DNA from: Paracoccaceae bacterium
Lineage (GTDB): Bacteria > Pseudomonadota > Alphaproteobacteria > Rhodobacterales > Rhodobacteraceae
Length of the DNA: 41,122 nucleotides
Assembly: GCA_007121115.1 (NCBI GenBank)
Contig: SKMI01000134.1
Coordinates: forward strand, 1 to 41,122
Direction of reading: 5' to 3'
Shown: positions 7,997 through 16,268 of the stretch, piece after piece
Numbering within the stretch: position 1 is the first letter of the stretch
Layout of the letters: every line of letters begins with the position of its first letter
Notes under the pieces: generated by a model
Told to the model about the DNA's origin: nothing
The model's input: only the letters and a program-made list of their open reading frames with translations
The model's database searches: none
Program-made: the position numbers and the translations under genes

Positions 7997-9813
7997 TGTG
8001 CGGTATTGTCGGCGTTCTGGGCAACCACGAGGTTTCGCCCATCATCCTCAACGCGCTCAAGCGGCTGGAATATCGCGGCTATGACAGCGCGGGCATCGCC
8101 ACAGTGAACGACGGCCGGCTGGACCGGCGCCGCGCGGTGGGCAAGCTGGTCAACCTGTCGGACCTGCTGGTGCATGAACCCCTGCCGGGCAAGGCCGGGA
8201 TCGGTCACACCCGCTGGGCCACCCATGGCGCGCCCACGGTCAGCAACGCGCACCCGCACGCCGCCGGGCCGGTGATGGTGGTCCACAACGGGATCATCGA
8301 GAACTTTCGCACCCTGCGCGCCGAACTGGCCGAGGACGGTGTCAATTTCGCCTCGGACACCGACAGCGAGGTGATCGTGCAACTGACCGCGCGGCATCTG
8401 GGGCAGGGGCTGGGGCCGGTCGAGGCTGCACACGCCACGCTTGCACGGCTGGAAGGCGCCTTCGCGCTGGTGTTCCTGTTCGAGGGCGAGGAGGATCTGC
8501 TGATCGGCGCACGCCGCGGCTCGCCCCTGGCGGTGGGCCTGGGCGACGGCGAGGTCTATCTGGGTTCGGACGCCATCGCGCTGGCGCCCATGACCGACCG
8601 CATCGCCTATCTGGAAGAGGGCGACATGGCCGTGCTGCGGCGCGGAAGCGTCAGCGTCACGGATCAGGCGGGCCGCCCCGTGGAGCGGCAGGCCACCCGC
8701 ATCCAGATGGACAATTATCGCGTGGACAAGGCCGGGCACCGCCATTTCATGGCCAAGGAAATCGCCGAGCAACCGGCGGTGCTGCGCGGGGCGCTGGAGT
8801 TCCACGTGCGCGCCGATGACACGCTGGACTTGCCCGAAGGCGTGGACTTCAGCGAAACGGGGCGGCTGGTGCTGGTCGCCTGCGGCACTGCCTATCTGGC
8901 CGCGCAGGTGGCGAAATACTGGTTCGAACAGATCGCCGGGCTGCCGGTGGAATGCGATATCGCGTCCGAGTTCCGCTACCGTGACCCGGTGCTGACCCCG
9001 CAGGACACCGCCATATTCATCAGCCAGTCGGGCGAAACCGCCGACACGCTGGCCGCGCTGCGCCACGTGCAGGGCCGGGTGGCGCGGGTGCTCGGCGTGG
9101 TGAACGTGCCGACCTCGACCATCGCGCGGGAAAGCGATGTGGTGCTGCCGATCCAGGCCGGGCCGGAAATCGGCGTCGCCTCGACCAAGGCGTTTACGGC
9201 GCAATTGCAGATGCTGGCGCTCTTGGCGCTCAAGGCCGGGCGCGACCGGGGGCGGCTGGATGCCGCCGGGCTGGCCGCGCATCTGCAGACGCTGCGCAGC
9301 CTCCCCGGCTTCGTGGCGCAGGCACTGGACCGCGATGGCGAGATCGCGCGCATCGCCGCGCGGCTCTCCGAAGCCACCGACGTTCTGTTTCTGGGTCGTG
9401 GGCCGATGTTTCCGCTGGCGCTGGAAGCGGCGCTGAAATTGAAGGAAATCACCTACATCCACGCCGAGGGCTATGCCTCGGGCGAGTTGAAGCACGGCCC
9501 CATCGCGCTGATCGAGCCCGACGTGCCGGTGGTGGTCATGGCCCCGCGCGACCGGCTGTTCGACAAGACCGTGTCCAACATGCAGGAAGTCTTGGCCCGG
9601 CAGGGTCCGGTGGTGCTGATCTCGGATCACGCCGGGCTGGCCGAGGCCGGGGCCGAGGCGCAGCACCGGCTGGCCATGCCCACGGTGCCGGACCTGATCG
9701 CGCCCATGGTCTATGCCATTCCGGCGCAGCTTCTGGCCTATCACACGGCGGTCCAGCGCGGCACCGATGTGGACCAGCCGCGCAATCTGGCGAAATCCGT
9801 CACCGTGGAGTGA
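7996..9813 (+). CDS. glmS: Glutamine--fructose-6-phosphate aminotransferase (isomerizing)
   Basis: This 605-residue enzyme makes glucosamine-6-phosphate from fructose-6-phosphate and glutamine, the first step toward UDP-GlcNAc. The N-terminal Ntn glutaminase starts MCGIVGVLG with catalytic Cys2, followed by RLEYRGYDSAG, HTRWATHG and NGIIENF. Two SIS domains follow: CGTAYLAAQVAKYW, SQSGETADTLAAL, ASTKAFTAQL, EGYASGELKHGPIALI and the C terminus DQPRNLAKSVTVE. ATG 7996 overlaps the glmU stop (TAATG), so the two are translationally coupled. No ribozyme is expected in this group and none is seen. Confidence 0.97.
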   Translation: MCGIVGVLGNHEVSPIILNALKRLEYRGYDSAGIATVNDGRLDRRRAVGKLVNLSDLLVHEPLPGKAGIGHTRWATHGAPTVSNAHPHAAGPVMVVHNGIIENFRTLRAELAEDGVNFASDTDSEVIVQLTARHLGQGLGPVEAAHATLARLEGAFALVFLFEGEEDLLIGARRGSPLAVGLGDGEVYLGSDAIALAPMTDRIAYLEEGDMAVLRRGSVSVTDQAGRPVERQATRIQMDNYRVDKAGHRHFMAKEIAEQPAVLRGALEFHVRADDTLDLPEGVDFSETGRLVLVACGTAYLAAQVAKYWFEQIAGLPVECDIASEFRYRDPVLTPQDTAIFISQSGETADTLAALRHVQGRVARVLGVVNVPTSTIARESDVVLPIQAGPEIGVASTKAFTAQLQMLALLALKAGRDRGRLDAAGLAAHLQTLRSLPGFVAQALDRDGEIARIAARLSEATDVLFLGRGPMFPLALEAALKLKEITYIHAEGYASGELKHGPIALIEPDVPVVVMAPRDRLFDKTVSNMQEVLARQGPVVLISDHAGLAEAGAEAQHRLAMPTVPDLIAPMVYAIPAQLLAYHTAVQRGTDVDQPRNLAKSVTVE

Positions 9814-9852
9814 GGCGTTTCCCTGCAGGACGCGGGCGCTATCCCGGTGGCG

Positions 9853-11247
9853 TCACACCTGCGCAGGCGGGCGGATGAAGCGCCCGGCGCCGGGGGCGCC
9901 GGTGATCTCGCCGTTCGCAAACACCGTGCGCCCGGCCAGGATGGTGCGCACCACCTTGCCGCGCATCCGGCGCCCCGCGAAGAGCTGCGCGCAGTCACGG
10001 GCGTTGGTGTGCAGCGTCTCGGGGGTGATCACGGTTTCGGCCGCCGGGTCCACCAGCGTGATGTCGGCATGGCTGCCGGGCAGCAGCGCGCCCTTGCGCG
10101 GCCAGATACCGTAGCGCCGCGCGCCGTTGGCGCACAGAAGGTCATGCGCGGCCTTCAGGCTCAGCCGCCCCGCCGCCACCGCGTCCAGCATGGCGGGCAG
10201 CATGAACTCGATCCCCGGCGCGCCGGGCGGGGCGGCGGGGAAATTGCCAATCGACGCGGCTTTCTCGGCGCGCGAGAACGGGGCGTGGTCAGTGGTGACA
10301 TGGGTGATCACCCCGTCGGCGATGGCCTGCCACAGCGCGTCCTGATCGGCCTGGCTACGGATCGGCGGGTTCACCTTGCCGTAGACGCCGGCGCGGGCGA
10401 CATCGGCTTCGGTGGCGAACAGGTATTGCGGGCAGGTCTCGGCGGTGAAGTCCGAGGTGCCGGCGAAGGCACGCAGCACCGCCACCGTGGCCGCGCTGGT
10501 CACATGGGCGATGTGCAGCCTGGCACGCGCGGTGATGTTCATGGCCAGAAGCTGGGCGACGGACACCGCCTCGCAGATCGCGGGGCGGCTGGCGTTGTGG
10601 GTGGCGGCGTCGGCGGGGTCCAGCGCCTCGGCCAGCGCGCCGTAATATGCCAGCAGGGCGGCGTCTTCGGCGTGGACGACGATGGGCCGGTCGGTCGCCG
10701 CCGCCAGTTCCAGCGCGTGCAACTGCTCTGCCGCGCCGGGCAGCGCCAGCCCGTCGAATTCATCCGCGCGCCCCGGCGGGGCGGGCGTAGTGAAGATCTT
10801 GAAGGCGATGGCCCCCTCGGCCAGCATCGCGTCGCGGCTGGCCTCGGTCAGGTCGCCGGGGGCGACGTAGAGCCCGAAATCCACCACCGCGTTTTCGGCG
10901 AAGTGGTCGCGGCGGCGGACCAGTTCCTCGGGCGTGGCGCAGCAGGGTTTCGAGATCGGCATCTCGAAGATCGTCGTCACGCCCCCGGCCGCCGCCGCGC
11001 GGGTTTCGGACTGCACCGTGCCGCGTTCGGGGTAGGCCGGCGCGCGGACGTGGAAATGAATATCCACAAGGCCCGGCAGCACCTGCAACCCGGCGGCGTC
11101 GATGACCTCACGCGCCTCGGGTGCGGTGCCGGGGGCATAGACCCCCGCCACGGTCCCATCAGCGGCGACGCCCAGATCGACCCGGTGCAGCCCGTCGGGC
11201 AGCAGCACCTCGCCGCCCCGGACCAGAGCCGAAAGCGCCGCGCTCAT
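9853..11247 (-). CDS. Cyclic amidohydrolase, allantoinase/dihydroorotase/hydantoinase type
   Basis: This 464-residue metal-dependent amidohydrolase is a predicted opener of a cyclic amide or ureide ring. All binuclear-centre ligands can be seen: HFH in LPGLVDIHFHVRAP, the carboxylated-Lys site GAIAFKIF, His in PIVVHAED, His in LHIAHVTS and Asp in THVTTDHAPFS. The sequence is closest in feel to AllB-type allantoinases and phenylhydantoinase/dihydroorotase-like enzymes; substrate is not decidable. It is last of the eight-gene minus operon and its ATG overlaps the upstream stop (ATGA). It ends 39 bases from glmS, convergent. The plus arm of the cluster carries a second, unrelated allantoinase family (PuuE-like, 23.6 kb), which supports a ureide-type ring substrate or intermediate. 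Confidence 0.85.
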   Translation of the reverse strand: MSAALSALVRGGEVLLPDGLHRVDLGVAADGTVAGVYAPGTAPEAREVIDAAGLQVLPGLVDIHFHVRAPAYPERGTVQSETRAAAAGGVTTIFEMPISKPCCATPEELVRRRDHFAENAVVDFGLYVAPGDLTEASRDAMLAEGAIAFKIFTTPAPPGRADEFDGLALPGAAEQLHALELAAATDRPIVVHAEDAALLAYYGALAEALDPADAATHNASRPAICEAVSVAQLLAMNITARARLHIAHVTSAATVAVLRAFAGTSDFTAETCPQYLFATEADVARAGVYGKVNPPIRSQADQDALWQAIADGVITHVTTDHAPFSRAEKAASIGNFPAAPPGAPGIEFMLPAMLDAVAAGRLSLKAAHDLLCANGARRYGIWPRKGALLPGSHADITLVDPAAETVITPETLHTNARDCAQLFAGRRMRGKVVRTILAGRTVFANGEITGAPGAGRFIRPPAQV

Positions 11248-12668
11248 GTCTTCAGGCCCAGCTCACGCAGCGCCTTGGCCACGCCGTCCAGATTGGTCAG
11301 GTGCATCGAGGCATAGTTGGGCGACAGCACCACCCCGTGCCCGCCCGCGCGATAGGTGGCCATAACCGAGCGATAGGCGATATCGGGCGTGCATTTCGCC
11401 TGATCGGCGCGCACGCGCGGCGCGTCGATCCCCAGCCCCATGAACACCTTCGCGCGCCCATGCACGCCGCGCAGGGCATCGGCGCATTGGCCGTGGACAT
11501 AGGTGTCGGGGTCCATCCCGGTCTGGATGACCTGATCCAGCGGTGCCTCGTTCAACCCCAGGATGCCCTGCATCACCGCCGCCGCCGTCACCGGGTCGAA
11601 GTCTCGCAGGATGGTCTTGTGGAAGAAGCCGAATTCCTTGTGCCAGATCTCGCCCGACTGGTGCTGATAGGTGATGGGCTTCACCCAGTCGGCATACATG
11701 GTCTGTTCCGCCCATGGCCATTGCGCGCGGCGGAACAGGTTGAAATGGTTGCGGTTCCAGACGTTCAGGCCAAAGGGCAGGGTGGGCTTGCACCACTTGA
11801 CCATGCCGTAAAGCTCGCGGTCCAGGTCCTTGTTCCGCTCCAGCCAGAAGCGCTCCCAGATCAGGATTTCGGGGTGCTGCATCAGGATGCGCAGGAAGGT
11901 GATGAAGGCGCCGTCGTCGAAGTCCTCGCCCGCCCGCGCGGCCTGCATGAACTCGTGCATCACGATCAGCGCGCGGCGGCAGGCTTCCACGTCGATGCCG
12001 CGCGCCACCGCCTCGGCCCGCGCGGCGTCCGAGAAATCGCCCGGCGCTTGCCCCTGCATCATCTGATCAAGCGGCGAGTTCCGCTCGTTGCACCACATGA
12101 TCCCGTCGATGTCGTAGTTGCGGACCTGATCCTCGATGATGCCGTGAATCCAGCGCCGGTAATCGGGGTTGGAGGTCGAGGGCTCGTCCTTGTGCCGCCC
12201 GTAGACGTCGATTTCCAGACACTGGGCAAGGTTGGGGATCTCGATGCTGTTGACCGACCCGTGGCCTGCGTATTTGAAGAACGGCTCCATCAATTCGACA
12301 TAGACCTGCATCCCGCGCGCATGGGCTGCCGGGATGACCATTTCCAGAATGTCCTTGCCCTCGAACTCGGGGTCCTTGGCGCGGAAATCCTTGATCAGCG
12401 TGTTCTGGAAATAGCGCGGGTCCGGGTTGTAATAGGCCCCGCCCTTCATCGAGAACGGCTCGGGGACACCATGGTCCGGCCAGCCGTCCAGTTCGTGGCT
12501 GATCGAGCGGCCCGTCTTCAGCCCAAGCCACGAAACGGTGCCCAGCATCAGCACATTGACGCCGACACGGTTCTGCAGCGTGTCCAGCACGGTCTCCACG
12601 CCCTCATCGATGAAGCTGATCGGGCTGATCTGTATGCCGACGAATTTTTCGTTTGGATCGGGGGTCAT
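11244..12668 (-). CDS. Uncharacterised TIM-barrel, glycosidase-like protein
   Basis: This 474-residue cytoplasmic protein has no signal peptide. I do not recognise an experimentally known family. It looks like a glycoside-hydrolase-like (GHL10-type) barrel: strand FVGIQISPISF, then VNVLMLGTVSWLG, MQVYVELMEPFFKY, the hallmark-like NPDYRRWIHGIIEDQVRNYD followed by IDGIMWCNERNSPLDQM, PFGLNVWNRNHFN and HGVVLSPNYASM. Acidic residues at barrel strand ends (E in VELMEP, E in WCNER) would be candidate catalytic or binding residues. It is coupled by 4-base overlaps to the aminotransferase before it and the cyclic amidohydrolase after it, so it probably acts in the same pathway. It could instead be an isomerase or epimerase on the same scaffold. 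Confidence 0.6.
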   Translation of the reverse strand: MTPDPNEKFVGIQISPISFIDEGVETVLDTLQNRVGVNVLMLGTVSWLGLKTGRSISHELDGWPDHGVPEPFSMKGGAYYNPDPRYFQNTLIKDFRAKDPEFEGKDILEMVIPAAHARGMQVYVELMEPFFKYAGHGSVNSIEIPNLAQCLEIDVYGRHKDEPSTSNPDYRRWIHGIIEDQVRNYDIDGIMWCNERNSPLDQMMQGQAPGDFSDAARAEAVARGIDVEACRRALIVMHEFMQAARAGEDFDDGAFITFLRILMQHPEILIWERFWLERNKDLDRELYGMVKWCKPTLPFGLNVWNRNHFNLFRRAQWPWAEQTMYADWVKPITYQHQSGEIWHKEFGFFHKTILRDFDPVTAAAVMQGILGLNEAPLDQVIQTGMDPDTYVHGQCADALRGVHGRAKVFMGLGIDAPRVRADQAKCTPDIAYRSVMATYRAGGHGVVLSPNYASMHLTNLDGVAKALRELGLKT

Positions 12669-13846
12669 GCGGCGTCCTTTCTGCTGTCGATGAAGCCCTG
12701 GATCAGGCCCATGGCTTCCTTGATCAGCGGCAGCGGCTGCAGGTAGCTGATGCGGATGTAATCGGCGCTGTCATCGCCGAACATGGTGCCGGGGAAGACC
12801 ATCACCCCGGTTTCGCGCAACAGCCCCTCGCAGAACTCGGGCGCGGTCATGCCTGTGCTGGAGATGTTGGTGTAGATGTAGAAGGCACCGCCGGGCGCCC
12901 CGTAGCTCAGCCCCGCCGCGCTCAGCGCCTCCATCAGCCAGGCGCGGCGTTCGGCGTAGGCGTCATACATCATCTGCATGTCATCCTGCGGCCCGGTCAG
13001 CGCCGCCAGCGCCGCGTGCTGCGATACCGTGCAGGTGTTGATCGACAGCGTGTGCCGGGGTTCGGTCAGCTTGTCCACGAAGTCGCGCGGCGCGGCCATG
13101 TAGCCGACGCGCCAGCCGGTCATGGCATAGGTCTTGGAGAACCCGTTCAGCGTGATGGTGCGCGCCTTCATCCCCGGCAGGGTGGCGAACGACAGATGCT
13201 CATGCGGGGGGTAGATCAGCTTGGCGTAGATCTCGTCGGCGATGATCAGGATGTCGTGCTTCTCGGCCAGTGCCGCGATCTGGCGGATCACGTCCGGCGG
13301 CGTGACCGCGCCGGTGGGGTTGTTGGGCGAAACCAGCACGAACATCTTGGTCTTCGGCGTGATGCGCGCCTCGATCTCGGCGACATCCAGTGCAAAATCG
13401 TCCCTCTCGAAGGTCGGCACCGGGATTGGCACGCCCCCGCACAGGTGCACCGCCGTGTCATAGGTGGTGAACCGGGGCGAGGTGATCAGCACCTCGTCGC
13501 CTTCGGAGATCAGGCCGAGCATGCAGAGCATGATCGATTCCTGCACGCCCGCGGTGACGATGATCTCGTTCGCGTCATAATCCAGCCCGTATTCGCCGCG
13601 CAGGTTCGCGGCGATGGCTTGCCGCAGCGCGGGCAGGCCAGTAGGGCCGGTGTAATGGTGCTGGTTGTCGTCGATGGCAGCCTTGGCGGCCTCGGCGATG
13701 TGCCCGGGCGTGTGGAAGTCCGGATCGCCCCGGCCCAGCGCGATCACGCGCGGCAGGTCGGCGGCGATGGCCAGCATTTTCGAGCGGAAGGCGCCGTCCT
13801 CCTCGACAATGCGGGGGGCAAGGCGGTCGTGCAGAAGCGATGTCAT
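12665..13846 (-). CDS. PLP-dependent class I/II aminotransferase
   Basis: This 393-residue fold-type I aminotransferase has the PLP Schiff-base lysine K238 in NGFSKTYAMTGWR, SPNNPTGAVTPPDV and the Asp/Tyr pocket IIADEIYAKL, an N-terminal VIALGRGDPDFHTP and a C-terminal arginine region YIRISYLQPLP. It is a paralogue of the plus-strand aminotransferase at 20870 (both carry RGDPD, NNPTG, SK.YAMTGWR and VSQHAALAALTGPQD), so two similar transamination steps or two substrates are implied. Amino donor and acceptor cannot be assigned; aspartate/alanine-type enzymes are the nearest group. Overlaps the following gene (ATGA) and sits 3 bases after the amidohydrolase stop. Confidence 0.9.
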   Translation of the reverse strand: MTSLLHDRLAPRIVEEDGAFRSKMLAIAADLPRVIALGRGDPDFHTPGHIAEAAKAAIDDNQHHYTGPTGLPALRQAIAANLRGEYGLDYDANEIIVTAGVQESIMLCMLGLISEGDEVLITSPRFTTYDTAVHLCGGVPIPVPTFERDDFALDVAEIEARITPKTKMFVLVSPNNPTGAVTPPDVIRQIAALAEKHDILIIADEIYAKLIYPPHEHLSFATLPGMKARTITLNGFSKTYAMTGWRVGYMAAPRDFVDKLTEPRHTLSINTCTVSQHAALAALTGPQDDMQMMYDAYAERRAWLMEALSAAGLSYGAPGGAFYIYTNISSTGMTAPEFCEGLLRETGVMVFPGTMFGDDSADYIRISYLQPLPLIKEAMGLIQGFIDSRKDAA

Positions 13847-13849
13847 GGC

Positions 13850-15088
13850 TCAGTGCATCCTCTTGCCGTCGATGAAGGTCATCTGGACCCGGCGCAGGGC
13901 GTCCAGGTCATGGTCGGGCTTGCCGTCCACCACGATCAGGTCGGCGAGTTTGCCCGCCTCCAGCGTGCCCAGCTTGTCGCCCATGCCGTTCAGCACGGCG
14001 GCGCGGGCGGTGATGGCGCGCAGGGCGTCCATGTTGTCCGGGCAGACGCCGACCTCGACCATGAAGCCCAGTTCGGGGACGATCTGGTCATGCTCCACCG
14101 CCGGGCTGCCGGCATCGGTGCCGAAGATGATGGGCACGCCGGCCCTGGCCGCGCGGACCAGCCCGTCGAAACGGGTCTTGTCCGCCACCGCGCGCTGGCG
14201 CTCGGCGATCTTCCATTCCGGGATGCCAAAGGCGCGGGCGATGTCCGGGTTGGCTTGGATCACCAGCGCCGAGAAGGTGGTGACGATGGGGATCTTCTTG
14301 TCCAGCAGCAGCTGGATGGTGGCGTCGCTCATGGATCCGCCGTGCTCCACGCAATCGATGCCGAAGCGCGCCACGCGTTCGATGCAGGCGTCATAGGTCG
14401 CGTGCGCGGTGATCGGCAGGCGGTTGCGGTGGGTTTCGTCGATCACGGCTTCAAGCTCCGCATCGGTGAATTCCAGCGTGTCGTGGCAGGCCATGATCTT
14501 GATCAGGTCGGCGCCGCCCTTCACCTGCTCGCGCACCGCGCGGCGCATCTCGTCCGCGCCGCTGGCCTCGCGGCAGACCCAGTAGGTGTGGCCGCCGGTC
14601 TGGATGATCGCCGCGCCCGAGACCAGCAGCCGCGGCCCCGGAAAGATGCCCTGCGCCACCGCCTGCTTGGTGAACAGGTTGGCGTCATGCACGCCCAGAT
14701 CGCGGACCACCGTGATGCCCGCACGCAGGCTTTTCAGCATGTTACCGGCGGCCTTGTAGGCGCGGATTTCCGGGCTGTCGAACATGGATTGCTGCGAGAG
14801 TTCGTGGATACCGTCCCAGCTCAGATGCGCGTGGCTGTTCATCATGCCGGGCATGATCGTCTTGCCGCCGGTGTCGATGGTCTCGGTGCCGTCGGGGGCT
14901 GGGGGCATGTCGGCGCGCGGGCCGACAGCGGTAATCTTGCTGCCCTCGGTCATCACGAAGCCGTTCTCGATCGGTCCGGCGTCAGAGCACGGCAGCACCC
15001 GGCCCAGAAACACGCGCGGCGGGGGCGCGGGCGGGTCGAACATCGGCTTGGTGATCTTCTGGTATTTCCAGGCGGCGGGTTCGGGCAT
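13850..15088 (-). CDS. Amidohydrolase, imidazolonepropionase/prolidase-like
   Basis: This metal-dependent amidohydrolase of about 412 residues shows HxH in MPGMMNSHAHLSWDG, Lys in GGADLIKIMACHD, His in PITAHATYD and CVEHGGSM, and Asp in IIFGTDAGSPAV. C-terminal GKLADLIVVDGKP closes the small beta domain. This subgroup includes enzymes that cleave N-acyl amino acids or Xaa-Lys/Arg/Pro dipeptides as well as imidazolonepropionase-like activities, so hydrolysis of an amide in a peptide-like substrate is likely. The frame opens at 15139, but the ATG at 15088 has AGGAG seven bases upstream and fits the family N terminus. 16 bases after the M24 gene in the same operon. Confidence 0.85.
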   Translation of the reverse strand: MPEPAAWKYQKITKPMFDPPAPPPRVFLGRVLPCSDAGPIENGFVMTEGSKITAVGPRADMPPAPDGTETIDTGGKTIMPGMMNSHAHLSWDGIHELSQQSMFDSPEIRAYKAAGNMLKSLRAGITVVRDLGVHDANLFTKQAVAQGIFPGPRLLVSGAAIIQTGGHTYWVCREASGADEMRRAVREQVKGGADLIKIMACHDTLEFTDAELEAVIDETHRNRLPITAHATYDACIERVARFGIDCVEHGGSMSDATIQLLLDKKIPIVTTFSALVIQANPDIARAFGIPEWKIAERQRAVADKTRFDGLVRAARAGVPIIFGTDAGSPAVEHDQIVPELGFMVEVGVCPDNMDALRAITARAAVLNGMGDKLGTLEAGKLADLIVVDGKPDHDLDALRRVQMTFIDGKRMH

Positions 15089-15104
15089 GGGGTGCTCCTG
15101 TGGT

Positions 15105-16268
15105 TCAGAGGGCGATGACGCGGTCGGCGGGCGGGACAAGCGCCTGAAAGCGCGAGGGAACCTCGGCGCCGCCGCTGTCGGTGACGATCATGGTGTTGAT
15201 GGCGCGGTAGCCGTCGATCTCGGGGCGATACACCCCGGGTTCGTTGGAAAACACCATGCTGGCCGTCAGTTCGGTGGCGTCGCCGGGGGCCAGCCAGGGG
15301 GCTTCGTGCCCTTCCAGCCCCATGCCGTGGCCGATGCGGTGGCGGATGGTGTCACTCAGCCCGGCGTCGCGCAGGGCGTCCAGCGCGGCGGTGTTGACGG
15401 CTTCACAGTGCGCGCCGGGGCGGGCGGTGTCCACGGCGGCGTCGTTGCAGGCGGTCATGGCGGCCATGATCCGGGCCTGTTCGGGCGACGGCTCGCCCAG
15501 GATGAAGGTGGCGCCGCTTTCGGCGTGGTAGCCGCCAAGGCTCGCGCCGATCCCGGCGATCAGCGTCTCGCCCGGTTGCGGGGCGCGGCGCAGCACCGCA
15601 CCGTGGGGCAGGGCGGCGCGGGGCCCTGAATGGACCGTGGCGGTGATGCCCATCTTGGTGCCCGCAAAGGCTGCGCCATGGGCGGCGAAGAGGGCGTTGC
15701 GCGCATGCGTCATGCCATCGGCCAGCAGGTCCTGTTCGGTGCCGCCCTGCGTGATGATGTCGGCGCCCGCTGCGCGCAACCGGTGCAGGAAGGCATCGGC
15801 GTAGCTGGCGGCGGCGCGGGTCAGGGCCAGTTCCTCGGGGGTCTTGAGATACCGCGCCTCCATCGCGTGGTCGCGCAGGTCCAGCCGGGTGAGCCGCGCC
15901 TGCGCGCGCTCCAGCAACCGCGCCTCCAGCGCGTCGATGCCGACTTTGCGGCGGCCGATCTCGTCCAGCATCCACAGCACAGGGTGCGTGGTGCCGGGAA
16001 ACTCGTCATAAAGCCGCAGATCGGCGATCCCGGCGGTTTCTGCGTTCTCGCGCTCCAGTTCCGGCATGAACAGGACCGGATCGCCCGTGACCGGCACCCA
16101 GACCGCCATGGGGCGTTCGTTCGGGGTCAGGAAGAGCCCCGTGGCATAGGTCAGATTGGCCCCGCGCGTCAGTAGCAGCCCATCGAGCCCCGCCGCCTGC
16201 GCCCGCGCCCGCAGCCGGTCGCGGGCGGCCGCGTGCCAATCCGGTGACAGGGGTGCCAGCGCGATCAT
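15105..16268 (-). CDS. M24-fold protein, creatinase-like, with missing metal ligands
   Basis: This 387-residue protein has an N-terminal creatinase-like domain (about 1-140) and a C-terminal pita-bread fold. The metal-site positions are altered. The usual Asp in vDlGa is Gly in LIAGIGASLGG, the second Asp is Glu in GYHAESGATF, and the last Glu ligand in the RiEd motif is Ile in GYRAINTMIV. The catalytic-region His (RIGHGMGLEGHE) and the Glu in SNEPGVY are kept. Loss of metal ligands with a retained His and Glu is the pattern of creatinase-type C-N hydrolases rather than metallo-aminopeptidases. So this may hydrolyse an amidino or amide bond, not a Xaa-Pro peptide. Coupled by ATGA to the dehydrogenase before it. 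Confidence 0.8.
   Translation of the reverse strand: MIALAPLSPDWHAAARDRLRARAQAAGLDGLLLTRGANLTYATGLFLTPNERPMAVWVPVTGDPVLFMPELERENAETAGIADLRLYDEFPGTTHPVLWMLDEIGRRKVGIDALEARLLERAQARLTRLDLRDHAMEARYLKTPEELALTRAAASYADAFLHRLRAAGADIITQGGTEQDLLADGMTHARNALFAAHGAAFAGTKMGITATVHSGPRAALPHGAVLRRAPQPGETLIAGIGASLGGYHAESGATFILGEPSPEQARIMAAMTACNDAAVDTARPGAHCEAVNTAALDALRDAGLSDTIRHRIGHGMGLEGHEAPWLAPGDATELTASMVFSNEPGVYRPEIDGYRAINTMIVTDSGGAEVPSRFQALVPPADRVIAL

Noticed and set aside
9853..11247. Housekeeping dihydroorotase (pyrC)
   Set aside because: Family fits loosely, but its place as last gene of a coupled catabolic operon and the AllB-like AFKIF and VTTDHAPF blocks argue for a catabolic cyclic amidohydrolase.
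12653..15118. 821-codon open frame antisense to the aminotransferase and amidohydrolase
   Set aside because: The minus strand carries two well-defined enzymes with intact motifs; the plus frame shows only mirror-image composition.
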